This document shows positions 11,501 through 18,508 of a stretch of DNA of 35,540 nucleotides, piece after piece. The stretch spans positions 1 to 35,540 of the IMG/VR virus record IMGVR_UViG_3300027770_000141; one strand, written 5' to 3'. A program made the translations under genes and the position numbers. How positions within the stretch are numbered: position 1 is the first letter of the stretch; each line of letters starts with the position of its first letter. The notes under the pieces are model-generated. The model was not told the DNA's origin. It ran no database searches and saw only the letters and a list, made by a program, of their open reading frames with translations. This DNA comes from a virus.

Positions 11501-11566
11501 CGAAAGAATATTTCCTTTGTTTTCAGTAGTTTAGTGCAAGTCACTGAAAACAAAGGAGATATAGTT
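11501..11566 (+). repeat. structured repeat copy d, 14-bp inverted arms
   Basis: CCTTTGTTTTCAGT (11514-11527) and ACTGAAAACAAAGG (11543-11556) are perfectly complementary, and GGAGATATAGTTTT follows. The central GTGCAAGT is shared with copies a and b. Compared with a and b, the arms change from CAA/TTG to CAG/CTG, a paired change that keeps the stem. Confidence 0.8.
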
Positions 11567-11700
11567 TTCCCAACATCAATCAAGCGGATGATCATTAGTA
11601 TCGATCCCCTCAGGATCCTCCAGGTGAGCTGCAACGAATCGGTGGGCTTTGGAGGTCCTAAGGTACGCTGGATGTCCAGAAATCGTCCCACACAGTGATC
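11567..11700. other. intergenic core 2, gene-free and structured
   Basis: About 130 bp between repeat copies d and e with no credible gene. AGGATCCTCCA (11612-11622) pairs with TGGAGGTCCT (11650-11659) as a 10-bp helix with one bulged T. The sequence is unrelated to core 1, but the arrangement (repeat, G/C-richer core, repeat, between divergent early promoters) is the same. Confidence 0.4.
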
Positions 11701-11770
11701 TCTCGAAAGAATATCTCCTTTGTTTTCAACAGTATTCTGCAAGTGATTGAAACTAAATAGAATATAGTTT
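11701..11770 (+). repeat. structured repeat copy e (diverged)
   Basis: Contains ATATCTCCTTTGTTTTCAAC and TCTGCAAGTGATTGA, then AATATAGTTTG. Its interior matches copy c, while its outer arms follow copies a and b with mismatches. It lies about 10 bp upstream of the -35 box of promoter P7. Confidence 0.75.
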
Positions 11771-11780
11771 GGGAAATTCC

Positions 11781-11818
11781 TTGCTATGACTGATTCAATA
11801 AGGTACAATGGTTCTATG
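11781..11818 (+). promoter_or_regulatory. early promoter P7
   Basis: TTGCTA (11781-11786), 17 bp, TACAAT (11804-11809), GGTTCT, ATG 11816. It matches the leaderless family except for C in the -10 box. The ATG opens only a 7-codon frame. Confidence 0.7.
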
Positions 11819-11839
11819 GAAAGGAAAGAACCTTTCTGA
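11816..11839 (+). CDS. 7-codon leader frame
   Basis: ATG 11816 opens MERKEPF followed by TGA. GAAAGG (11819-11824) pairs with CCTTTC (11831-11836) within the frame. It stands exactly where the other promoters of this family place a gene start. It may be a remnant of a lost gene or a small leader in front of the 359-aa gene, which has its own promoter P8. Confidence 0.35.
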   Translation: MERKEPF

Positions 11840-11866
11840 TACTCTAAACCGATCTTCTGAAATCTC

Positions 11867-11905
11867 TTGACAATTCAGAAGATTCTATAGTATAATACAA
11901 ATATG
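11867..11905 (+). promoter_or_regulatory. early promoter P8, predicted leaderless start
   Basis: TTGACA (11867-11872), 18 bp, TATAAT (11891-11896), six bases ACAAAT, ATG 11903. It differs in sequence from the GGTTCTAT family yet keeps the same 6-nt gap to the start codon, so leaderless initiation is again predicted. Confidence 0.78.
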
Positions 11906-12982
11906 AAGAAACGATTCTCAAATACAAACGAAGTCTACTGGGGCAAGGAACCTGATAGAAAAGATTTCGAAGATTCCATTTCACCGAACTTCAATAAGTT
12001 TCTGACAGAGGCATTGAATTGGTATAATTATTCGTCTTCTCTAGAAAAGAAGAAAGGGTGGTTTATCGATTGGGTTAGAGTCAATCGCCCAGAAGTGAAT
12101 GTCGGTCTTATTGAAGTGAATAATGATGGGGCGTTCACGACTGCTGGGGCGATTGCTAGACTACACAGTCGTGGTTTGGTGGATTCTGATTATCTGAATC
12201 GTAAACTCGATAATTGGGTGCGAACCTTCTCGGCTGAAGGCGAAACAATTATTCGTGTGAAAGAAGGAAAGAAGACGATCAAGAAACGGATTGGTGAGAA
12301 GGATCCTCGTCTGTCTAACCTTATCGGTCTCATTGAAGTCCAGCTTGATCTCCTCATGGAAAATGATTATAAGCCGACCAACTTTGATATGAGCGATTGG
12401 ATCCTGAGGAATAATCCTTCTCCGGTACATCTTTCTGCGATCAATGATCGGTTCCTTCGTTTGGTTGAAGAATTAACTGATACTGACGAACAAGTCACAG
12501 AAGCGTATGCTCATCTGAGTGAAGAACAATTCAATAATCTTCTTGAGTTTCTTCTTGATGTCGTTTCTGCCAAGAAGATGCGGAAGGCACGAGTCGTCCG
12601 CAAAAAGAAGAATTCGCCTCCTTCTAAGCAAGTTTCCAAATTGAAATGCGCCGTCTCTGATCCGGATACTGGTGTTAAATCTATTTCACCGACAGATATT
12701 CCTGGCTCTAAGTGTGTTTGGATTTGGAATAAGAAGTATCGGATGATTGGTGCTTATCATGTTGAAGGCGACAAGGAAATCGGTGTGAAAGGAACTACTC
12801 TCATTAACATTGATGCTGATTCTTCCGTTTGGAAGAAAGTCCGAAAGCCCGAAAGTATTATCCCTCAGATAATGGCTGCCAATAAGATTGGTATGAAGAA
12901 GATCTTCGAAGGAATCAATTCTAAATGTTCTAAGATGACTGGCCGAATTAATTCAGATACTGTAATTTTGAAAGCGTTCTAG
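11903..12982 (+). CDS. early protein of unknown function (359 aa)
   Basis: The product begins MKKRFSNTNEVYWGKEPDRK. The N-terminal 240 residues are helical and charged, with FNKFLTEALNWYNYSSSLEK and GWFIDWVRVNRPEVNVGLIE. A basic linker around residues 225-250 (ARVVRKKKNSPPSKQVSKLK) joins a C-terminal domain containing SKCVWIWNKKYRMIGAYHVE and ending GMKKIFEGINSKCSKMTGRI. The division into helical domain, basic linker and beta-rich domain suggests a multi-domain nucleic-acid-associated protein, but this is inference. No family is recognised. Predicted leaderless expression from promoter P8 points to an early role. Confidence 0.8.
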   Translation: MKKRFSNTNEVYWGKEPDRKDFEDSISPNFNKFLTEALNWYNYSSSLEKKKGWFIDWVRVNRPEVNVGLIEVNNDGAFTTAGAIARLHSRGLVDSDYLNRKLDNWVRTFSAEGETIIRVKEGKKTIKKRIGEKDPRLSNLIGLIEVQLDLLMENDYKPTNFDMSDWILRNNPSPVHLSAINDRFLRLVEELTDTDEQVTEAYAHLSEEQFNNLLEFLLDVVSAKKMRKARVVRKKKNSPPSKQVSKLKCAVSDPDTGVKSISPTDIPGSKCVWIWNKKYRMIGAYHVEGDKEIGVKGTTLINIDADSSVWKKVRKPESIIPQIMAANKIGMKKIFEGINSKCSKMTGRINSDTVILKAF

Positions 12983-12995
12983 AAGAAAGAAAAAG

Positions 12996-13003
12996 TATAA
13001 ATA
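12996..13003 (+). promoter_or_regulatory. T4-type late promoter
   Basis: TATAAATA 14 nt before ATG 13017. It would give a leader of about 8 nt that contains AAGGA very close to the start codon. Confidence 0.7.
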
Positions 13004-13016
13004 TAAGATCAAGGAT

Positions 13017-13253
13017 ATGACTTCACATAACGAAACTGTAAATTATCTAGTGCTCCAAGGATGGGAGTACGATACGAATGCTGTTGACGGATATTCTTTC
13101 CGTCCAAGTGATTCAGAAGACGACTGGTATACTCTCGATGAAGCACTTATTATCGAACGAGAAGAGAATCCAGAAGCTTATAGTGAATTCGAATTAGTAT
13201 CTAATCTTGATTCTCGATTAGCTAATATGTTCTCGCACTATATGGATCATTAA
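13017..13253 (+). CDS. small acidic protein (78 aa)
   Basis: The product begins MTSHNETVNYLVLQGWEYDT and is strongly acidic, with DSEDDWYTLDEALIIEREEN in the middle and a helical end. It could be a host-protein inhibitor or DNA mimic given its charge, but nothing specific supports this. A late promoter lies immediately upstream, and AAGGA sits only 1 nt before ATG. The following gene starts 2 nt after its stop, so the two form a late bicistron. Confidence 0.65.
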   Translation: MTSHNETVNYLVLQGWEYDTNAVDGYSFRPSDSEDDWYTLDEALIIEREENPEAYSEFELVSNLDSRLANMFSHYMDH

Positions 13254-13254
13254 A

Positions 13255-13437
13255 ATGATTATTGGATGGATTGTAACACGATCTCGTGCTTCAGGTCTTA
13301 CAGAATTCGTCTCAGAAGATAATTTATGGACTATCAAACCATCAGAATGTGCCATATTTCGTGATAAAAATGTGGCACAATCTCATCTCAATAATACTGA
13401 TTACCCAGAAATTATTCCTGTAGAGGTTCAATTTTAA
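13255..13437 (+). CDS. small protein of unknown function (60 aa)
   Basis: The product begins MIIGWIVTRSRASGLTEFVS and contains ENLWTIKPSECAIFRD-like sequence, precisely EDNLWTIKPSECAIFRDKNV. It ends IIPVEVQF. It has no strong ribosome site, and translation probably continues from the preceding gene, whose stop is 2 nt upstream. Its 3' end overlaps the oppositely oriented glycosyltransferase gene by 4 bp. No family is recognised. Confidence 0.6.
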   Translation: MIIGWIVTRSRASGLTEFVSEDNLWTIKPSECAIFRDKNVAQSHLNNTDYPEIIPVEVQF

Positions 13438-14342
13438 GACAGAAAATTCACCCAACTTGCAATATGCTTAGACCAATCATAGTTCTCTCTGGCGAACTCT
13501 TGAATGTCTAAGCATTTTTGGACATATGCATCTGAATTCTGCTGATAGAAGACAAGAGATTCAGTTAATGCAGAGCAGAATTCTGATTCATCAGGGTGCC
13601 CCATGGGCAGAATAATTCCTCCGCCTGCAGGTCCATTCTCTTCAAAGTAACCCACTGGTGTTGATAACACTAGTCGACCTGCAGCTGCGGCTTCCATTGA
13701 CGGAAGTCCAGCGGATTCTTCAATAGAAGAAACTACTACAGCATCAACAGAATTATAATAAGCTGGCATGCACATCCAATTATAGAATCCATGTTCTACC
13801 AGATTAATACCAGGTATCTTTTCTACTGTTTGTTTAACCAGATGTCCACGTTTAATCTCCAGATCAAAAAAATTCTTAGTTTCTTTTGCCCCACCATATC
13901 CAATTCTTGTTAGGCTATCAGAAGGTTTTCTATAGAATAAATCGAAATGAATTCCAAATGGAACAACGTCAGGTACTCGATCGATTCCGAATTCTGCAGC
14001 TTTCTCCTTCAATACATTAGAAACTACACCAAATTTACTAATTTCATTATAGAAAATATTTCCATTGTCTCTTCTTGCCAATAACATATCCCACTGACCG
14101 TGCGCAACTGTTGCCAATTTATTTGGTGGAATTCCTAATCTATTAAGATGAATAACTGCTTCAGGATTAGTAACAAATAGATCATATGTGTCATTCAATA
14201 ATCTAATTTCTTCTGGACTATATTGTTGAGTCCAATCAAGAAGATTGGCAATTATTCCATACTTATATAATTCTTTTGCTAGAGCATGATGGATCGATCC
14301 GAAGGCCCATCTGTTCTGTGTGTAGAATAATACTTTCTTCAT
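13434..14342 (-). CDS. glycosyltransferase, GT-B fold (GT4-like)
   Basis: This 302-residue protein begins MKKVLFYTQNRWAFGSIHHA, an N-terminal Rossmann strand and helix. The C-terminal donor-binding half carries VVSSIEESAGLPSMEAAAAG, which includes the E-x7-E pattern of GT4-type retaining glycosyltransferases, followed by RLVLSTPVGYF. The protein is shorter than typical GT4 enzymes because the N-terminal domain is compact. The likely role is transfer of a sugar from an activated nucleotide sugar to a glycan, virion protein or DNA. It ends a five- or six-gene minus-strand run of glycan genes, and its start abuts the previous stop (TAAATG). Confidence 0.85.
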   Translation of the reverse strand: MKKVLFYTQNRWAFGSIHHALAKELYKYGIIANLLDWTQQYSPEEIRLLNDTYDLFVTNPEAVIHLNRLGIPPNKLATVAHGQWDMLLARRDNGNIFYNEISKFGVVSNVLKEKAAEFGIDRVPDVVPFGIHFDLFYRKPSDSLTRIGYGGAKETKNFFDLEIKRGHLVKQTVEKIPGINLVEHGFYNWMCMPAYYNSVDAVVVSSIEESAGLPSMEAAAAGRLVLSTPVGYFEENGPAGGGIILPMGHPDESEFCSALTESLVFYQQNSDAYVQKCLDIQEFARENYDWSKHIASWVNFLS

Positions 14343-15086
14343 TTAGTATTTTCTCACTTTATCACCGAGCAAAAATCGAAATCCATTATCATATGCATAT
14401 CTTAGATATTTTGCCATATGTGGAATCCCACCACTACCTGCTGTAGAATGACAATCTCCACCATATTCCCATCCCTTCAAAGATCCCCACATTTCTTTAT
14501 CTGAAATTGGATGAGGTGGAACCCAGGTCTTGTACTCTGAATATTTCTGAAGCATCCATGAGAAATGCATGTCTTCACCAACAGAAAACACATGATCGAT
14601 CGGTGGTAATTCTCTACAAAAATGCGTTAACATATCTCTATGGAAAAACCATGCGTGTCCACCAAAGTCTGCTAACTCCGCTTTCTCGTTAGGACCATCC
14701 CAACCAATTCTTCTTTCAAATCCATAATCTGCATGATTAACAATCACACCGATAGTTGTGTGTAATCCTGGATGGGAATTCTGCGTCTCTAAACAATTTT
14801 CAAACCACTTTTTACCAGGAATTGTATCATCATCGAAAATACACACCCAATTAGTTCTTGCGTTTAACGCATAATAGAATCTAGACCATACACCGAAATT
14901 CGTGTTGGATAGTGAAGAGATACATTGATTAATATAATTATTATCATATTGTACATCAGGCATTGAATTTTGCCAATACATAATATTTTTGGGTTGAATT
15001 GTTGACGCAGTAACTGCATCGAATTGTTCCTTTAGGTTTGCTGGTCTTTTATATCCATTAAAAATTACTGTAATATCATTCATCAT
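14343..15086 (-). CDS. glycosyltransferase, GT-A fold (GT2-like)
   Basis: The protein begins MMNDITVIFNGYKRPANLKE, typical of GT-A enzymes, with the metal-binding acidic motif CIFDDDTIPG near residue 95. Further features are GGHAWFFHRDML and the acidic VGEDMHFSW, which resembles the general-base region, then a C-terminal GGDCHSTAGSGG. The 247-residue length fits a single catalytic domain. It presumably transfers a sugar to the same glycan as its neighbours. GGGGA lies about 8 nt upstream of the start. A minus-strand TATAAATA at 15150-15157 inside the preceding gene could supply extra late transcription. Confidence 0.85.
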   Translation of the reverse strand: MMNDITVIFNGYKRPANLKEQFDAVTASTIQPKNIMYWQNSMPDVQYDNNYINQCISSLSNTNFGVWSRFYYALNARTNWVCIFDDDTIPGKKWFENCLETQNSHPGLHTTIGVIVNHADYGFERRIGWDGPNEKAELADFGGHAWFFHRDMLTHFCRELPPIDHVFSVGEDMHFSWMLQKYSEYKTWVPPHPISDKEMWGSLKGWEYGGDCHSTAGSGGIPHMAKYLRYAYDNGFRFLLGDKVRKY

Positions 15087-15087
15087 A

Positions 15088-15798
15088 TTATATTCCCCAA
15101 TTGCATGTTAAATTTGCGTGAAATGATCCTTGTTGATAGTATCCACGAATATTTATATCCGAACCAAGCCATGGATGTAGTGTTGATCCAATGTCCAAAT
15201 ATGTGTTACTTTGATTGTCTTCCCATAGGCTTTGTGCTAGAATCTTTCCTAATGGTCCACAAGCAAATAAAAATAATGTATCTTTATTATGTTGTTTCTT
15301 AATATGATCGATTACAGCCAAATCGTTTACCCATGCATTATAACTAACACCAATAAATCTACAAGCAAAAGGAAGATTTTGTACTTGGGACTTTTCGTTC
15401 GCAATCAAAATAATATCTCGGCCCTTAAATGCAGGAATAAAATTTTGTACGAAAAAATTATAATTGGAATTAACAAATATATTTGCAAAAGTGAGATTAT
15501 CTTCTGGCTGTCCACTTAGAGATTTCATATTTTGGAAATTAGCTTGGCCTTGACAACAAGGACATACTATTCCAACATAGTAATTTGGGTGGACATATGT
15601 GAACGATTTTTCTAACAGAGATCTGGCTATTTCATATTGAGGTTCGGGACCATTTGTCATCCATTCCCCATAACCAGATGCAATGGTCTCTTTTCTTAGT
15701 GCAATCATTTCACCGTCACCAAATCTGGACAATGAGAAATGTTCACCAGAAATTAACATATTGTAGAATTTTTTTATTTCAGAATCAAATAATTTCAT
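15088..15798 (-). CDS. GT-D-type glycosyltransferase (DUF1792-like)
   Basis: This 236-residue protein contains HFSLSRFGDGEMIALRKETI near the N-terminus, matching the R-F/Y-G-D-G-E motif of DUF1792, the family with the GT-D fold. The C-terminal part has LFLFACGPLGKILAQSLW followed by YLDIGSTLHPWLG, matching the family's G-P-x-(A/G) and D-(I/V)-G elements. Related enzymes add hexoses to glycosylated bacterial surface proteins. Presence of GT-A, GT-B and GT-D folds side by side indicates several sugars added in order. Its start overlaps the methyltransferase gene upstream by 14 bp. Confidence 0.78.
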   Translation of the reverse strand: MKLFDSEIKKFYNMLISGEHFSLSRFGDGEMIALRKETIASGYGEWMTNGPEPQYEIARSLLEKSFTYVHPNYYVGIVCPCCQGQANFQNMKSLSGQPEDNLTFANIFVNSNYNFFVQNFIPAFKGRDIILIANEKSQVQNLPFACRFIGVSYNAWVNDLAVIDHIKKQHNKDTLFLFACGPLGKILAQSLWEDNQSNTYLDIGSTLHPWLGSDINIRGYYQQGSFHANLTCNWGI

Positions 15799-16327
15799 AT
15801 ATCACCCATCTCGTTGTCTGTTCCCAATGTTGTATTATCAATTTACTATTTGGAAAGGATTTTACAAAATCTTCTATAAATGGATAATGATCGAAATCGT
15901 CAATTAACACTAGACATCCGATTTCTAATCTATCTTGTAATAATTTCCATGCAACAGATCTGCCGTGTCCATGATGACCATCTAAGATAACAAGATCGTA
16001 CTTACTAGATGTTAAATCTTCTTCTTTAATATCGTAAAAAGAATAATCATCACCAAAACACACTGGTCTGTCATCATATGGAATAATGGTTCTTATTTTT
16101 GCTAGTGGATGTGCATAATTTTGATCAGCATCGAACGAATCTAATACACCAGGAATAGAATTTGTAGAGACAAATATCGACATTACTTCTGTAGATCTAC
16201 CTGATCCGAATTCTACAATATCTAAGCGAGTCGGGTTCTTGTCTACTAGTAATTCTTGAAGACGAATCAAACAGTCTGGGGATATTTCCCAACCAGTGTA
16301 ATCATAATTTGGTGTGATTATTTTCAT
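15785..16327 (-). CDS. class I SAM-dependent methyltransferase-like protein
   Basis: This 180-residue protein begins MKIITPNYDYTGWEISPDCL. Motif I, the SAM-binding loop, is DIVEFGSGRSTEVMS near residues 35-50, and the later YDLVILDGHHGHGRSVAWKL and GCLVLIDDFDHYPF form the central strands. The shape is that of small class I methyltransferases linked to sugar modification. It overlaps the GT-D gene downstream and starts 4 nt inside the stop of the gene upstream, so all are co-translated. The likely target is a glycan or sugar nucleotide, by context only. Confidence 0.78.
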   Translation of the reverse strand: MKIITPNYDYTGWEISPDCLIRLQELLVDKNPTRLDIVEFGSGRSTEVMSIFVSTNSIPGVLDSFDADQNYAHPLAKIRTIIPYDDRPVCFGDDYSFYDIKEEDLTSSKYDLVILDGHHGHGRSVAWKLLQDRLEIGCLVLIDDFDHYPFIEDFVKSFPNSKLIIQHWEQTTRWVIYEII

Positions 16328-16887
16328 TTTTGGATGACTAATAAACCTACATTCAGACCATCAAACCATGGTGCTCCGGAACCAATAATTCTATTATGAT
16401 AATGTTCATGAGATATCTCAGATCCAACAAATTCTTCGATCTTATCCAATTGAAGACCAGGAAGATCGAATGTGATAATAAGATATCCACCAGTTCGAAC
16501 TTGTGATAATAAATTATTCAGATATCTAACATGATCACCAGGAATCTCTTCTAGTGCAGAAACATTTAAAACAATATCAAATCGATCTTTAAAATAATCG
16601 TTTGGTTCTTTAGTGATATCATGCACACAAGTATTTGGTACACCCCTGTAAAGAATATCAGAATTAATTACAGAAGAAACACCATATTCCATTTCTAGGT
16701 GATCCTTAAATTTTTGATGATGTTCAACATCAAAACCCCAAGAAGAATTGTGAATTTTAGGATTAGATAAAGACAATTCTTTAATTATCGATGATATCGT
16801 GGGATACTCATATTTTCTGGACCAATGTGGATATGAATCGTCGAAGGCGTCTGTCTTGATAATGAATCTGAAATCGATAACTTTCAT
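16324..16887 (-). CDS. class I methyltransferase-like protein
   Basis: The 187-residue product starts MKVIDFRFIIKTDAFDDSYP. It contains WGFDVEHHQKFKDHLEMEYG at the position of the SAM-binding loop, then FDIVLNVSALEEIPGDHVRY and a strand-turn GGYLIITFDLPG, which are typical of Methyltransf_11-type enzymes. The glycine-rich loop itself is weak, so it may be an inactive or unusual member. It lies between a glycosyltransferase and a second methyltransferase. Both methyltransferases may modify sugars added by the adjacent enzymes. Confidence 0.72.
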   Translation of the reverse strand: MKVIDFRFIIKTDAFDDSYPHWSRKYEYPTISSIIKELSLSNPKIHNSSWGFDVEHHQKFKDHLEMEYGVSSVINSDILYRGVPNTCVHDITKEPNDYFKDRFDIVLNVSALEEIPGDHVRYLNNLLSQVRTGGYLIITFDLPGLQLDKIEEFVGSEISHEHYHNRIIGSGAPWFDGLNVGLLVIQK

Positions 16888-16896
16888 AATTTATCC

Positions 16897-18069
16897 TTAT
16901 GCATGTGGTGCCTTTTTGACACCAGAAGGATAATATCTATTTAACCATTCTAATTCATCTGTATGTTCGTCTTCCGTATACCATCCTTTTCCTGTATACA
17001 CATTATGAACCATCTGGAAATAATGCTCATACATTCTGGCAACACGGTCCAGTGTGAAGTTTGCCATCGCCCAATCTCTACAATCTTGTGGATTGATCTT
17101 GTCGATATTCTTAGCAGCCCAAGAGAATTCTGAGAATGAACGACAACGATAACCAGTTACTCCATGTAAATTATTCTCTGCGTGTGAACCCCAATCTGTT
17201 GTGATAATAGGACAACCTGCAAAAAGAGCTTCGATAGATGCTCCACCAAAAGGTTCGTTGAACATAGAAGGAAGCCAGAATCCTTTTGCTTTTGATAGGA
17301 CTCGTTTTCTATCTTCAGAATTTAGATATCCGATAACTTCAATTTGACCAGGAATTTCTTTATAACCATGTTCTTCAAGAGAACCTTGTCCTGCAATCTT
17401 CAACTTCAGCCCTAGTTTTTCACAGACTTGAACAGCAATATCGATTCCTTTACCAGGATAGATTCTTCCCATGAATAGAAGATAATCTTCTTTTTCTTTT
17501 GAAAATTCGAATTCTTCCGGATCAAAGTAATTAGGAATTACAGCATGATACCAGGATTCTTGACATTGTCCAACTGCTTGGTGTCCACCAACAGCAGATC
17601 TGATAGCATATGATTCATAGATTCGCCAAGGAGAAAATTGTCCTGTAGCATAACCGATACCAGGTTCAACAACAATCATATCTTCTGAGTGTGCATTACA
17701 GACTGGTAAATTTCCAGCTCCCCAGAAAGGAAGAAGAAAGTCGTTCTTCTTTTTTCTCTTGGCAACTTCTCTAATTGTGTTCTCATGTTGAACCTTATAA
17801 ACATGATCGTTCAAATCGAACTTAAAGAAATTCTTACGCCAATCAAAATTTCCATAGGAGATTTCTAAATCTTTATTTGTAGTAACTGTAACATGTTCAC
17901 TACAAATAAGATCTGAATCCTCATGTCCATAATGGATGACTTCGTGCCCACGCTCTGTCATCATCTTTCCGAATTTGATTACCTTTTGGGTATACGCACA
18001 ACTGCTGTATTCTTTATTACTCACGGTATGTGCTGGAGGCATTATGTGAAATGTAAATTTATCGGTCAT
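16897..18069 (-). CDS. glycosyltransferase, GT4 family
   Basis: This 390-residue protein is a full-length GT-B enzyme. The acceptor half begins MTDKFTFHIMPPAHTVSNKE; the donor half includes YLLFMGRIYPGKGIDIAVQV, the strand LKLKIAGQGS and the motif MFNEPFGGASIEALFAGCPI with its E-x7-E pattern. A W-rich C-terminal tail of about 40 residues follows. It heads the minus-strand glycan cluster, with AGAGGA 8 nt before ATG 18069 and a sigma-70-like promoter upstream. It is probably the first transferase in the pathway. Confidence 0.9.
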   Translation of the reverse strand: MTDKFTFHIMPPAHTVSNKEYSSCAYTQKVIKFGKMMTERGHEVIHYGHEDSDLICSEHVTVTTNKDLEISYGNFDWRKNFFKFDLNDHVYKVQHENTIREVAKRKKKNDFLLPFWGAGNLPVCNAHSEDMIVVEPGIGYATGQFSPWRIYESYAIRSAVGGHQAVGQCQESWYHAVIPNYFDPEEFEFSKEKEDYLLFMGRIYPGKGIDIAVQVCEKLGLKLKIAGQGSLEEHGYKEIPGQIEVIGYLNSEDRKRVLSKAKGFWLPSMFNEPFGGASIEALFAGCPIITTDWGSHAENNLHGVTGYRCRSFSEFSWAAKNIDKINPQDCRDWAMANFTLDRVARMYEHYFQMVHNVYTGKGWYTEDEHTDELEWLNRYYPSGVKKAPHA

Positions 18070-18087
18070 TATATATCCTCTAATTCA

Positions 18088-18116
18088 ATTATACTATAAA
18101 TTTGTCGATTAGTAAA
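18088..18116 (-). promoter_or_regulatory. sigma-70-like promoter for the glycan cluster
   Basis: Minus strand TTTACT, 17 bp, TATAAT (18088-18093). The same TTTACT -35 box occurs in the clamp promoter. The predicted leader is about 12 nt and contains AGAGGA. Confidence 0.55.
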
Positions 18117-18153
18117 TGATTAAAAGTGTTATACCACAATTAATACATCACTA

Positions 18154-18492
18154 CTATTTAGTAGCATTGGGCGAAACTTCAATAATTCCTTCTAAAACTC
18201 TTAAAATTGTCGCTCCACTAGTCATCTCGACATCATAAACATATCTTCCAGGTTTATATGTAGCTGTATTTGTTGCTGTAGATGATATTGTTATGCTACC
18301 ATCTGTAGCAGGTGACCCAACAGAAACTGTTAATGAAAACACATATGAATCCGAATAATAAGAACGTCTCATCTTACAAGTTCCAGTGTAACCAGTTAAA
18401 TTTAAAGCAGTTTTATCTGCATTTTTAAGTGATATCGTTGTAGAAAAAGTAGCACCCGATTCGATTTTAAGATTTGTATATTTGGCTGGCAT
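18154..18492 (-). CDS. virion-associated beta-sandwich protein (112 aa)
   Basis: The product begins MPAKYTNLKIESGATFSTTI. Its elements are an N-terminal G-A-T-F strand, NLTGYTGTCKMRRSYYSDSY, and a C-terminal YDVEMTSGATILRVLEGIIE. This pattern of G-A-T-F, D/N-L-T-G-Y-T, M-R and Y-D-V/L-E followed by a G-x-I/V strand is common in tail or baseplate-associated proteins of many phages. It follows gp15 by 16 nt on the same strand, so a tail role is likely. AGAGGA lies 6 nt before ATG 18492. The exact position in the virion is not known. Confidence 0.68.
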   Translation of the reverse strand: MPAKYTNLKIESGATFSTTISLKNADKTALNLTGYTGTCKMRRSYYSDSYVFSLTVSVGSPATDGSITISSTATNTATYKPGRYVYDVEMTSGATILRVLEGIIEVSPNATK

Positions 18493-18508
18493 CGATTCCT
18501 CTATAATA

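Noticed and set aside
11293-11808. 171-aa minus frame extending through promoter P6 and repeats d and e
   Set aside because: Only the last 54 codons lie downstream of the promoter; the extension translates repeat sequence.
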